DNA from: Taudactylus pleione | Lineage: Eukaryota > Chordata > Amphibia > Anura > Myobatrachidae | DNA: 64,000 nucleotides | Assembly (NCBI GenBank): GCA_031769625.1 | Contig: JAUIMM010000484.1 | Location: 6,173,501-6,237,500, forward strand | Direction: 5' to 3' | Position numbers and translations under genes: made by a program | Shown: positions 1 to 10,691 of the stretch, in pieces | Layout: each line of letters starts with the position of its first letter | How positions within the stretch are numbered: the stretch's first letter is position 1 | Notes under the pieces: model-generated | Database searches by the model: none | Seen by the model: only the letters and a program-made list of their open reading frames with translations | Told to the model about the DNA's origin: nothing

Positions 1-1439
1 TCCATTCTGCAAATTTAAAAAAAAGATTTGTTTCAGTTTATCATCATTTTACCCTATCAGATGCCCTTTCCTTGTTTTTAGATTTATTTTAGAACCCTTA
101 ATTCTGAATCAAAGGGCTTTAAAGGTGATAGAATAAAAACAAAGAATTTAAATAGAGTTGTGATACTTTCTAGTGATGGTTAATGCACCACATCTAACCA
201 CTCCACACTTGGGAAACTATAAACTTGAAATCCGGTTTTAGTGTGTTTGTTATGAATACCTCACACTGCATTCACATATGGGTTCATTCATAGCATTAAG
301 TCTGATAGCATAAAATCTTAATGCTGTGTTATTTCTTCTGAATCAATAGGATTTTAAAATATTATTAAATATATAAAGATGCTAACTATTATCAATAAAT
401 ATATCTATATATACTGTAGGCTTTTAAAAGGCACTTACAGTCCCATGTACACCTATTGTATTTTTAAACAGGATTATGGAAAAGTGTGTGGACTTTCTCT
501 GTAACTGAGAATTAGTGGAGCAGACTTCTACACTTACGCAGGCATTGCAATTGTTATATAGCCGCGGAAATAGATCTGTACCATTGTATACCTAATTTAT
601 CTTTTCACTTTTTTATTTAGCAGATTTCATACCATTCTTGCCTACTGTCCCATATCGTCCAGGAGACACATAGTTTTTGTTTTTGCTTGTTCCCATGAAG
701 TCCCAGTACTTACTGTACATCAGGTCACTCCCATGCGTCCTGCTCATTTCCTAGTGACATGAGTGTAATATTATTTTCTGTGAATTGTGTCATCCTGGCC
801 CCCTCTGTGTGATACCACGATTAGCGCAATGTGCTGAGAAGATAATATGCCATGAAACTGTTCTCGCTGACTCCCAGTGACAACCTGCACAATAAAAGTT
901 GGTTAATATGTTTTTCACCATCATACTTACTGCAGCAAACACATGCCACATGCCATCAGTGCATACTAGCCTACTTTACTGGAACAGACAGGAGGCTCCA
1001 GAAAATCATGTGGAGCTCCAGGCCATCAGGAAGTTTCATTGAGCCGGCCACCACCCACTTTCTGAGTGAAGTGGGAAAACTGACAGGCTGATCACGCAAT
1101 TTGTGCTGAATAGCGTCTTTGTAACCCTCACAATGCCAGTATCATGCTCTGGAAAATTAAAACTGCTTTCTTATCACTCCAGTGCCTGTACAGGATAGCA
1201 CAGAGGTCTGCTCATGCTGCACATCACTCCCGGCTGGTGCTGAGGTCTGTCTGTGCTGCTCCTGCCCCATTCGCTCAATGTTCTATTAGTGAGCATGGTG
1301 ATGGCTCTCTGCAGCCTCTTGCTCACAGTGTGTCTTCCCAGCATGATGGCGCACAGGCTGCACGCCAGAGTTCCCTCCTAAACAACAGTATGGCTGCAGT
1401 CAAGTTGGACTCTGTCACCAGAAAGAAAGAACATGGCTC
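1..1439. other. Non-coding stretch with a probable decayed repeat
   Basis: No gene is recognised. The first 600 bases are AT-rich and look single-copy. From about 610 to 1130 the sequence resembles old DNA-transposon debris: a 'tgcctactgtccca...caggagaca' start and two segments of the kind 'gtgaattgtgtcatcctggcc' and 'gcaatttgtgctgaatagcg', a style I associate with amphibian interspersed repeats. The open frames at 852-1091 and 1144-1452 have no recognisable domain and look like chance. Confidence 0.3.
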
Positions 1440-1898
1440 AACCCAGATGTAAAAGGTTTTTACAGATGTGAAATGTGTACAGCATGCAAAAAAAACAAGA
1501 AAAGAAGAACCCCAAAATCTGTGAAAGAAATATTGTCTCTCTCTAATAACACAAAATACAAATTAAGGGAATGCATCACCTGCAACAAAGGTGTAATTTA
1601 CCTATTGTCTTGCCCTTGTGGTTTACAATACATAGGTATGACCAAAAGAAAATTACATGTGAGAATCCAAGAACATCTGTGTAATATCCAGAATAAAAAA
1701 AGACAACCACAGCATTCCTGTACATTTCTGTGAGAAACACAACAGCGACCCATCGATCCTACGATTCATTGGTTTGATAAAAGTCACAACTAACTGGAGG
1801 GGAGCCACAATGGAAAAAGCCTTGGCAAGAAAAGAGCAGAGATTATATACTCACTAGGAAGAAGGGACTGAACATAGATCTAGAAATAACCCCATTCC
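1440..1898 (+). pseudogene. Penelope-like element, GIY-YIG endonuclease end
   Basis: This is the C-terminal end of a Penelope-like retroelement (PLE) protein, which cuts target DNA for retrotransposition. The frame at 1473-1733 shows the cysteine-rich lead-in (CxxC near its start, then ECITCNKG) and the GIY-YIG core: VIYLLSCPCGLQYIG followed by a conserved Arg and the R-I-x-E-H motif. The two Tyr, Arg and His positions appear intact. A stop at 1731-1733 interrupts it, and homology resumes downstream (KHNSDPSI, NWRGATMEKALARKEQ), then passes a stop and a frame change to a 'GLNIDLEITPFL'-like ending near 1898. Everything N-terminal, including the reverse transcriptase, is missing, so this is a 5'-truncated relic. 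A Harbinger MITE was inserted at its very end, and the tail beyond it (2449-2632, 6843 on) is probably the PLE 3' untranslated region. Confidence 0.85.
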
Positions 1899-1901
1899 TT
1901 A

Positions 1902-2448
1902 GGGGCCTATTCATGATGTTAAATATCAGGGTCCGAATCACGATAATTAACATTATTACTCGCCGCGGAATCCGGAGCAATTCATCATTGCTCCTGCGTG
2001 GTGACAGCTGTCCCAGCGAGTGGCTTCACTGCTCTTTTTTAGAGTAGTGAATCTTTTCACTGCTCCCTTTGGAGCAGTGACGAGAGTGCGCATGTGTGAC
2101 CAACAGGTCATGCATGCGCACAAGAGCCCGACGTCCGGCAGAAGGAGCCGGACAGAGATGGAGTATTGTGAGAGGGTTTCGGGAGCATTCACCATTTGAA
2201 GATAGTGAATGCTACCACACTCAAGCTCCGAATATATTGTATTTTTGGAGATTGATGAATTGTGTCCCCATACTAGTGTATGGGGACAGCGAGCCAGTCC
2301 ACAAAAGGAAGTTAAGTAGGAGATATCTGTGATATCTCCTGCTTTACCTTAGTAATGAATGGCCCGATAACTTTATTTTTACAATTGCAGGTGAAAATGT
2401 TAATTTTCACCTGCTTTTGTAGAAATTAAGTGATGATGAATAGGCCCC
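1902..2448. mobile_element. PIF/Harbinger-type MITE, TTA target duplication
   Basis: A 547-bp non-autonomous element with terminal inverted repeats GGGGCCTATTCAT...ATGAATAGGCCCC, flanked by TTA at 1899-1901 and 2449-2451. A 3-bp TWA duplication is the signature of the PIF/Harbinger superfamily. It has no coding capacity; overlapping frames at 1956-2195 and 2096-2332 are incidental. It lies in the PLE relic. Its right-hand end (2415-2448) is the outer limit of the large inverted duplication, and a truncated copy of just that end sits at about 10658-10691. Confidence 0.85.
2387..2414. other. Hairpin abutting the palindrome breakpoint
   Basis: A perfect 12-bp inverted repeat (gcaggtgaaaat / attttcacctgc) with a 4-base loop. 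The inverted duplication starts at the next base, 2415. Such a hairpin could act as a fold-back point during replication or repair; that role is inference. Confidence 0.8.
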
Positions 2449-3275
2449 TTAATGAGTGAATTAAAGCACTGATACGAACACAATTGATACACCTAGACAT
2501 TACCACACCTTATATCTTGGACCCACCATCTACATACAAAGTTGTGTCCCGGGCACCTATAGTATGTGGATTCCACCCACATTAGGAAATACAGTATATC
2601 AAAACCTTTTGTTGATGAAACTAAAGTACTGTATTTGTAATAGGGGTGTGCACCGGCCACTTTTCGTGTTTTGTGTTTTGGTTTTGGATCTGGATCTTTC
2701 TTCGTGTTTTGGATCTGGATTGGTTTTGCCAAAACCACCCTTCCGTGTTTTGGGTTCTGGGTTTTGTGTTTTGGATCTGTATTTTTTTTTTAAAAAAGCA
2801 TAAAAACAGCTAAAATCACAGAATTTGAGGGTTTTTCTGCTCCTATGCTATTATTAACCTCAATAACCTTAATTTCCACTCATTTCCAGTCTATTCTGAA
2901 CACTTCACACCTCACAATAGTGTTTTTATATCCAAAAGGTTGCACCGAGGTAGCTGGGTGACTATGCTAAGAGATACGAGTGGGCGGCACAAACACGTGG
3001 TCCATCTAGGAGTGACACTGCAGTGGCAGACAGGATGGCAGTTTGAAAAAATAGGCCCCAAACAGTACATAATTCAAAGAAAAAAAAGAGGAGCAAGATG
3101 AAATTGTCCTTGGGCCCTCCCACCCAACCTTATGTTGTATAAACAGGACAAGCACACTTTAACAAACCAAACATTCAGCGCCAGGGTCTGCCACATGACT
3201 GTGGCTGAAATGATTGGTTCGTTTGGGCCCCCACAAAACAAGCTGGCAATTAATCTGTCCCTGCACAAACTGGCT

Positions 3276-3545
3276 CTACGGAGGCAAGATGTCATCCTCA
3301 TCCTCCTCATCCACCGATTCCTCACCCTCTTCAGTGTTGTGTACATCCTCATCCTCACAGAGTTTTAATTCATCCCCGCTGGAATCCACAACCACAGGTC
3401 CCTCTGTACGTTCTGGAGGCTGGTCTCCCTGGAAGAGTTGATAATTCATTTTATGAACATCATCTTCTCCACATTTTGTGGAAGCAACCTCCTACGCCGT
3501 TCGCTGACAAGGTTCCCGGCTGCACTAAACACTATTTCGGAGTAC
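3276..3545 (-). pseudogene. hAT transposase C-terminal dimerisation domain
   Basis: On the minus strand the translation reads FSAAGNLVSERR, then RLLPQNVEKMMFIK, the hallmark C-terminal dimerisation segment of hAT transposases, which pack into oligomers on transposon ends. A one-base loss in an A-run just after this motif shifts the frame. In the next frame an acidic tail follows (many Asp/Glu, ending EDEDDILPP) and stops at 3276-3278. Upstream on this strand the conserved RNase H-like core is not found; tandem repeats begin instead. Family membership is secure; function is lost. Confidence 0.85.
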
Positions 3546-3678
3546 ACACTGGAGGGGGGCAACTCAGGTAAAATAGAGCCAGTTTGTACAGGGACCTCCA
3601 AATTGCTTCTTTTTCATGCCAGTACAGGTACGGAATGTCTGACATGCCTACTTGAATGCTGTCACCGATGTAATCCTT

Positions 3679-4424
3679 TAACAGACAGACGCATGCTTGT
3701 CGCTGCTGCTTTAAGGATGCAGGTGCGGCTACAGCCCACACATTTCACAAAGACAGAAAAAAAAGAAGAATATTTTTATTGTTTGTGGAGTGCACTTTGA
3801 GGGTTACACCACCAATTAAAAGACAGACGCATGCTTGTCGCTGCTGCTTTAAGGATGCAGGTGCGGCTACAGCCCACACATTTCACAAAGACTGAAAAAA
3901 AAAGAAGAATATTTTTATTGTTTGTGGAGCGCACTTTGAGGGTTACACCACCCTTTAACAGACAGACGCACGCTTGTTGCTGCTGCTTTGAAGATGCAAG
4001 TGCGGCTACAGCCCACACAATTCACAAAGACAGAAAAAAAAGAAGAATTTTTTAATTGTTTGTGGAGCACACTTTGAGGGTGTCACCACCCTTTAACAGA
4101 CAGACGCACGCTTGTCGCTGCTGCTTTAAGGATGCAGGTGGGACTACAGCCCACACATTTCACAAAGACAGAAAAAAAAGAAGAATATTTTTATTGTTTG
4201 TGGAGCGCACTTTGAGGGTTACACCACCCTTTAACAGACAGACGCACGCTTGTCGCTGCTGCTTTGAGATTGCAAGTGCAGCTACAGCCCACACAATTCA
4301 CAAAGACAGAAAAAAAAAGAAGAATATTTTTATTGTTTGTGGAGCGCACTTTGAGGGTTACACCACCCTTTAACAGACAGACGCATGCTTGTCGCTGCTG
4401 CTTTGAGGATGCAGGTGGAATCTA
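3679..4424. repeat. Tandem array, about 139-bp period, inside hAT
   Basis: About five and a half units marked by 'cagacagacgca' at roughly 3680, 3821, 3959, 4096, 4235 and 4374. Each unit holds 'gtcgctgctgctt', 'cacaaagacagaaaaa' and 'gagggttacaccacc'. It separates the two transposase remnants and may be an expanded intron. The unit is related to the 160-bp array on the other side of the N-terminal remnant. Confidence 0.9.
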
Positions 4425-4744
4425 GACAGGATTTGGAACTGGGGACACACTACCTCCATCAATTGTCTAAATCCCACTGCACTAATGGCAGATACCGGAC
4501 GCACGTCTAACACCAACATAGCAGTCAAGGCCTCAGTTATACGTTTTGCTTCAGGATGACTGCTGTCGTACTTCATCCTCATCGCTAGGGACTGTTGGAG
4601 GGTCAATTGTTTAGTAAAAGTAGTGGTGTTCCTACTTCCTCTCTGGGATGATGAACAACTCCCAGCAGCAGCAACAGCACTAGGAGGAAGTGGTTCTTGA
4701 TCTTTCCCTATTTTATTTTTATCGGAGAAAGTTTGGTCCTCCAT
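4425..4744 (-). pseudogene. hAT transposase N-terminal-region remnant
   Basis: The minus-strand frame 4370-4744 begins with Met, a Ser/Thr-rich stretch, and then SSHPEAKRITEALTAMLVLD followed by VRPVSAISAVGFRQLMEVVCP. This 'D-x-RP-x-S-x-V-x-x-x-GFR-x-L' pattern is the region after the BED zinc finger in ZBED-like hAT transposases, just before the catalytic core. The match ends near 4425 (QFQIL) and the frame then runs into tandem repeats. The upstream BED finger is not seen; the 160-bp array starts there. This exon-like island between two repeat arrays suggests intron expansion followed by loss of the core. Confidence 0.8.
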
Positions 4745-4754
4745 TTATGTTATA

Positions 4755-6240
4755 TTGATATATACGTGCGGCTAAGGCGCACACAAACACAGAAAATATT
4801 TTTTTTATTTTTGCTGGAGAGTAGTGCACTTTGTGGGTTACACCACACTTTAAGAAATGAGCCAGCCGGCTACTTACTTATAGGATACAGGCGCACGCTT
4901 GGCGCTGCTCCTTTGTTGATGCACGTGCAGCCACAGTGCACACAATTCACAAACACAGAAAATATTTTTTTATTTGGTTTGGATTGGAGTGTACTTTGGG
5001 GGTTACAGCACCCTTTAACGGTCAAGCCAGCCAGCCCTTTACTTATGACACAGGCGCACGCTTGGCACTACTTTGTTGATGCACGTGCGGCTACTGCGCA
5101 CACAATTCACAAACACAGAAAATATTTTTTTATTTGGTTTGGACTGTAGTGTGCTTTGGGGGTTACAGCACCCTTTAACGGTCAAGCCAGCCAGCCCTTT
5201 ACTTATGACACAGGCGCACGCTTGGCACTACTTTGTTGATGCACATGCAGCTACTGTGCACACAATTCACAAACACAGAAAATATTTTTTTATTTGGTTT
5301 GGACTGGAGTGTACTTTGGGGGTTACAGCACCCTTTAACGGTCAAGCCAGCCGGCCCTTTTCTTATGACACAGGCGCACGCTTGGCAACACTTTGTTGAT
5401 GCACGTGCGGCTACTGCGCACACAATTCACAAACATAGAAAATATTTTTTTATTTGGTTTGGACTGGAGTGTACTTTGGGGGTTACAGCACCCTTTAACG
5501 GTCAAGCCAGCCGGCCCTTTACTTATGACACAGGCGCACGCTTGGCACTACTTTGTTGATGCACGTGCGGCTACTGCGCACACAATTCACAAACACAGAA
5601 AATATTTTTTTATTTGGTTTGGAGTGTACTTTGGGGGTTACAGCACCCTTTAATGGTCAAGCCAGCCGGCCCTTTACTTATGACACAGGCGCACGCTTGG
5701 CACTATTTGTTGATGCACGTGCGGCTACTGCGCACACAATTCACAAACACAGAAAGAATATTTTGTTATTTGGTTTGGATTGGAGTGTACTTTGGGGGTT
5801 ACAGCACCCTTTAATGGTCAAGCCAGCCGGCCCTTTACTTATGACACAGGCGCACGCTTGGCACTACTTTGTTGATGCACGTGCGGCTACTGCGCACACA
5901 ATTCACAAACACAGAAAATATTTTTTTATTTGGTTTGGACTGGAGTGTACTTTGGGGGTTACAGCACCCTTTAACGGTCAAGCCAGCCGGCCCTTTACTT
6001 ATGACACAGGCGCACGCTTGGCACTACTTTGTTGATGCACGTGCGTCTACTGCGCACACAATTCACAAACACAGAAAAAAATTTTTTATTTGGCTAGGAC
6101 TGGAGTGTACTTTGGGGGTTACAGCACCCTTTAACGGTCAAGCCAGCCGGCCCTTTACTTATGACACAGGCGCACGCTTGGCACTACTTTGTTGATGCAC
6201 GTGCGGCTACTGCGCACACAATTCACTAACACAGAAAAAA
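4755..6240. repeat. Tandem array, about 160-bp period, inside hAT
   Basis: About nine units marked by 'cacaattcacaaacacag' at about 4937, 5100, 5260, 5420, 5580, 5736, 5897, 6057 and (variant) 6218; most spacings are 160 or 161. Units share 'gcacgtgcggctactgcg', 'tttgggggttacagcaccc' and 'gtcaagccagccggccc'. The cores match the 139-bp array (cacaattcaca, cagaaaa, gggttaca, accctttaa), so the two arrays probably derive from one ancestor. Long open frames across it (for example 5553-6035) are by-products of the repeat. Confidence 0.92.
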
Positions 6241-6640
6241 TATTATTTTTTTAGCACTTGGGGGAAGCACTCCTGATGGACAGAGCACCCCCTGGACAAC
6301 ACTACAGCACCCCTTTAGGACCTGGACACTGCACAGGACTTTGGAGTGGACACAGCCCCTATGGAGAACTGACTGCACAACACAGTCCAGCCAGCCACTA
6401 TGGACTTTGAAGTAGTGGACACAGCCCCTATTAACAACAGCAGCACAGCACAACACAGCCATCCCCTATGGACTTTGAAGTAGTGGACACAGCCCCTATG
6501 GACAACAGCTGCACAGCGCAGCACAGCGCAGCGCAGCACAGCACAGCACAACACTACTCTGCACTACACTACACTACACTACACTACACAGCCCAGCCAG
6601 CCCTAACTCCCACCCTCCCTCTTCACTGTCCACAGCCGAG
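6241..6640. repeat. Low-complexity 'tggacacagcccctatgg' and CAGCA/CTACA repeats in hAT
   Basis: Short degenerate repeats of 'ggacacagcccctatgga', then cagcacagcg and ctacactaca microsatellite at 6510-6590. Similar 'ggacacagcagcccctg' repeats sit in the related hAT relic at 54590-54780, so this is a family feature. Confidence 0.7.
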
Positions 6641-6842
6641 TGAGAAAATGGCACCGAAGCGGGTACCTTATATAGGATCCAAAACCCGCGAGACCCGGAA
6701 GGCGGGATGATGACGTTTTGCCTCGATTTCAGATCCAAGTCAGGCGGGAAAAGTCGAGCCTGACTCGGATCGGTCTCGGATCGGGGGGGCTCGGGGGGGT
6801 TCGGATTTCAGAAATCCGAACCCGCTCACCCCTAATTTGTAA

Positions 6843-7745
6843 TATATTAGAAGAATGGGATGCTTAATAGGGAATGGGCCACAGAGATCCTCATATATAG
6901 AAATCCTTATGCATGGGTACCAAAAATTAATTATTCCGTGTTTCCCACAACTATAGCTTCCTTTGTTCATGTAAATTCTCTCTTATATATTCCCTATGTT
7001 CAAGTAAATTCTTTCTTATATATTCCCTTTTGGAAATATTTTTATACAATTTCTTATACATTGCTTTATTCTTATAATCTTAATAGATTCTATAATATTT
7101 TACACAATTTATATATTTCATTTATACATATGATTTTAATATATAGAATATTTAGTGAGGTGTTTTATGTGTAATTATATATTGATTTTTAGTGTTATTT
7201 TGTGCAGTTCCCCGTCATTAAATATGTCTTGTTTGATGCCACTTAATATAGCCTCATATGCTGGGCTAAATGGCACCCATAAAACAACATCAGTAATCAT
7301 GCCCTGTTTATGAGAAGGAAGGGCGGATTAGAACACCATATCACCATCAAAAGGGTAGAAATTACACTACATAGATCCATAGCAGCTGACCGCTATAAAT
7401 CGATGGACAGGAGTGGATGATCAATTACTCTGCAAACTGTGATCAGGTGAATCGTTGAGAGAGTGGAGCACATCGATCCTCACCGACCGCTGTACATGGA
7501 AGATGGAGATACGGGTAAGTCGGCTGGCAGACTCCTCCACACACCACCACAGTGGCACCATACACCCGGCTCAGTGAAAATACCTGCCTGACCATAGCAG
7601 CACCACAGCAGTATCTGGACAAAACCCGGGACACTTAAGAACAGGAACCAGCTATTTGGAGAAGGCATGATGCTAAGTCTCTTTCTGCAAGGTATAATTC
7701 ATATGTATCATTTGGAGTGAACCCTTTTTAGATAATACTTGCATG
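6843..7745. other. Left-arm sequence, probable Penelope 3' tail
   Basis: AT-rich sequence contiguous, apart from the hAT, with 2449-2632, and repeated in inverse at 9553-10470. No protein homology is seen. Because it follows the PLE endonuclease with no other boundary, it is probably PLE 3' untranslated sequence or the start of a neighbouring PLE unit; a GGGTAAGTCGG stretch near 7510 resembles a splice donor of the kind found in PLE leaders. Tentative. Confidence 0.4.
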
Positions 7746-9552
7746 CAGTGGTGTAACTAGTGTATTTGGAGCCTAGGGCAAGTTAAAAAATGGAGCCCAC
7801 CCCTACAAGTAGGTGTGAGCATGGCCTCACCAGAGAAATTGAGTGTGGCCACATGCCACAAGGAGCATGCCACTTGAAAATGGGGGCATGGCTACCTGAC
7901 ACACCACCATTTCTCGTCACTCTGGGAACATTCCTTTCCATTCCATATGCACTTAATATAGTAGTGCCTCTCTTGCAATGACCACTGTAATAGTGCCCCT
8001 TATGCAATGTCCCCAGTAGCAGTGCTCCTTATGCAGAGCCCCCTGTAGTAGTGCCCCTATGCAGTGCTTCCAGTAGTGCACCCTTATACAGTGCCCCCAG
8101 TAGTACCACATATACAGTGCCCCCAGTAATGTCCTTTATACAGTGCCACTAAAAGTGGTCCCCCTATGCACTGCCCCCAGTAGTGGTCCCCCCTATGCAG
8201 TGCACCCAGTAGTCCCCCTTTACAGTGCCCCCAGTAAAAGTCCCCCATATGCAGTGCCCCCTATACAGTGCCCCAGTAGTAGTCCCCCCTATGCAGTGCC
8301 CCCAGTAGTGGTCCCCCCTATGCAATGCTCCCAGTAGTGCCCCTTATACAGTGCCCCCAGTAGTGGTTCCCCTTATGCAGTGCACCTTATACAGGGCACC
8401 CAGTAGTGGTCCCCCTATGCAGTTCTCCCAGTAGTGCCCCTTATAAAGTGCCCCCAGTAGTGGTCACCCCTATGCAGTGCCCCTTATACAGTGCCCCAGT
8501 AGAGGTCCCCCCTATGCAGTACCCCTTATATTATGCCCCCAGTAGTAGTCATCCCTATGTAGTGCCCCCAGTAGCGGTCCCCCCTATGCAGTGCCCCTAG
8601 TAGCTCCCCCAGTAGTAGTTCCCCCTATGCAGTGCCCTAGTTGTGGTCCCCCATATGCAGTGCCCCCAGTAATGCCCCTTATATAGTGCCCCCAGTAGTA
8701 CTCGCCCCTATGCAGTGCCCCCAGTAGTAGCTCCCCCCCCAGCAGTGCCAGAAAAAGACAAATACTGAAATTAAAAACACCTGAATCCACGCTCCTGCAC
8801 CCACTGCCATCATCTGCTCCTCCATCCTCTCAACCATCCTCTTGGGCTGGCCGACTCTGCATTATAGGAGAGACGTCATGACGTCTCTCCCATCACCCAC
8901 TGTGGGAGCCGGAAGAGCTCCAGCTGGCTCTGGCAGTGGGCACAGCAGTAAATGAGAGTCTATCTGACTCTCATTGGCTGGCTGCCAAAACAAACACACT
9001 GCCGCCAGGTGTTACGAGTGTGCATCGACCGCACTCCAGAACATTGGTAGTCAATGCACACTCGTAGCACCTGGCGGCAGTGTGTTTGTTTTGGCAGCCA
9101 GCCAATGGGGACCACTACTGGGGGCAGTGCATAGGGGGACCACTTTTAGTGTCACTGTATAAAGGACATTACTGGGGGCACTGTATATGTGGTACTACTG
9201 GGGGCACTGTATAAGGGTGCACTACTGGAAGCACTGTATAGGGGCACTACAACAGGGGGCTCTGCATAAGGGGCACTGCTACTGGGGACATTGCATAAGG
9301 GGCACTATTACAGTGGTCATTGCAAGAGAGGCACTACTATATTAAGTGCATATGGAATGGAAAGGAATGTTCCCAGAGTGACAAGAAATGGTGGTGTGTC
9401 AAGTAGCCATGCCCCCATTTTCAAGTGGCATGCTCCTTGTGGCATGTGGCCACACTCAATTTCTCTGGCGAGGCCATGCTCACACCTACTTGTAGGGGTG
9501 GGCTCCATTTTTTAACTTGCCCTAGGCTCCAAATACACTAGTTACACCACTG
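7746..9552. repeat. CAGTGGTGTAAC-ended repeat folded into palindrome core
   Basis: Begins CAGTGGTGTAACTAG at 7746 and ends with its reverse complement at 9552. This is not one intact element: it is a truncated copy joined to its own inverted duplicate. The left half has a minisatellite (7975-8760), a 'gagagacgtcatgacgtctctc' palindrome near 8869 and 'gagtctatctgactctcatt'. The same order of parts occurs in the copy at 35475-36660. Confidence 0.75.
7975..8760. repeat. GC-rich minisatellite, about 30-bp degenerate unit
   Basis: Degenerate copies of 'gcccccagtagtggtcccc' plus 'cctatgcagt'. The right palindrome arm keeps only the outer part (9108-9330, inverted). A third array of the same unit is at 35630-36220. 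Open frames here are incidental. Confidence 0.9.
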
Positions 9553-10691
9553 CATGCAAGTATTATCTAAAAAGGGTTCACTCCAAATGATACATATGAA
9601 TTATACCTTGCAGAAAGAGACTTAGCATCATGCCTTCTCCAAATAGCTGGTTCCTGTTCCTAAGTGTCCCAGGTTTTGTCCAGATACTGCTGTGGTGCTG
9701 CTATGGTCAGGCAGGTATTTTCACTGAGCCGGGTGTATGGTGCCACTGTGGTGGTGTGTGGAGGAGTCTGCCAGCCGACTTACCCGTATCTCCATCTTCC
9801 ATGTACAGCGGTCGGTGAGGATCGATGTGCTCCACTCTCTCAACGTTTCACCTGATCACAGGCTTTTTCAGTTTGCAGAGTAATTGATCATCCACTCCTG
9901 TCCATCGATTTATAGCGGTCAGCAGCTATGGATCTATGTAGTGTAATTTCTACCCTTTTGATGGTGATATGGTGTTCTAATCCGCCCTTCCTTCTCATAA
10001 ACTGGGCATGTTTACTGGTGTTGTTTTATGGGTGCCATTTAACCCAGCATATGAGGCTATATTAAGTGGCATCAAACAAGACATATTTAATGACGGGGAA
10101 CTGCACAAAATAATATTAAAAGACAATATATAAATACACATAAAAAACCTGACTAAATATTCTATATATTAAAATCATATGTATAAATGAAATATATAAA
10201 TTGTGTAAAATATTATAGAATCTATTAAGATTATAAGAATAAAGCAATGTATAAGAAATTGTATAAAAATATTTACAAAAGGGAATATATAAGAAAGAAT
10301 TTACTTGAACATAGGGAATATATAAGAGAGAATTTACATGAACAAAGGAAGCTATAGTTGTGGGAAAAACGGAATAATTAATTTTTGGTACCAATGCATA
10401 AGGATTTCTATATATGAGGATCTCTGTGGCCCATTCCCTATTAAGCATCCCATTCTTCTAATATATTACAAATACAGTACGTTAGTTTCATCAACTAAAG
10501 GTTTTGATATACTGTATTTCCTAATGTGGGTGGAATCCACATACTATAGGTGCCCGGGACACAACTTTGTATGTAGATGGTGGGTCCAAGATATAAGGTG
10601 TGGTAATGTTTAGGTGTATCAATTGTGTACGTATCAGTGCTTTAATTCATTCATTAAGGGGCCTATTCATCATCACTTAATTTCTACAAAA
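9553..10691. repeat. Right palindrome arm, uninterrupted copy
   Basis: Reverse complement of 2415-2640 plus 6843-7745. It contains the empty hAT target site and ends with the truncated terminus of the Harbinger MITE (ggggcctattcatcatcac). It is the most useful reference for what the left arm looked like before the hAT insertion. Confidence 0.92.

Larger units (their letters stand above)
2641..6834 (-). mobile_element. hAT transposon with expanded tandem repeats
   Basis: A 4194-bp element with ends TAGGGGTG...CACCCCTA and a perfect 8-bp target duplication ATTTGTAA (2633-2640 and 6835-6842). The right arm of the palindrome holds the unoccupied target with a single ATTTGTAA (about 10471-10478), which confirms both boundaries. 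Subterminal regions are rich in GGATCTGGAT / GGATCGG and TTTTGTGTTTTGG motifs. Inside, on the minus strand, are remnants of a ZBED-type hAT transposase (N-terminal part 4425-4744, C-terminal part 3276-3545). Two tandem arrays occupy most of the rest. The central catalytic region of the transposase is absent, so the copy is non-autonomous. Related terminal sequence is seen at 54560-54986. Confidence 0.93.
2415..10691. repeat. Large imperfect palindrome (inverted duplication)
   Basis: The sequence from 2415 rightward is repeated as its reverse complement ending at 10691. The arms are nearly identical by eye. The centre is at 9026-9053, a 28-base spacer between 54-bp arms (8972-9025 and 9054-9107) with one mismatch. 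Two differences explain the unequal arm lengths: a hAT element plus its 8-bp duplication (4202 bp) in the left arm, and 781 bp (8191-8971) absent from the right arm. The left span of 6611 minus these is 1628, close to the right arm's 1638. The duplicated unit contains the end of the Harbinger MITE, the PLE tail and part of a CAGTGG-ended element, so it formed after those insertions. The uninterrupted empty hAT site in the right arm shows the hAT came later. Confidence 0.92.

Noticed and set aside
4755..6240. Long open frames repeating AATAHTIHKHRKYFFIWFGL-like peptides
   Set aside because: They occur in several frames at once and follow the 160-bp repeat; no transposase or other family matches. 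They are by-products of the array.
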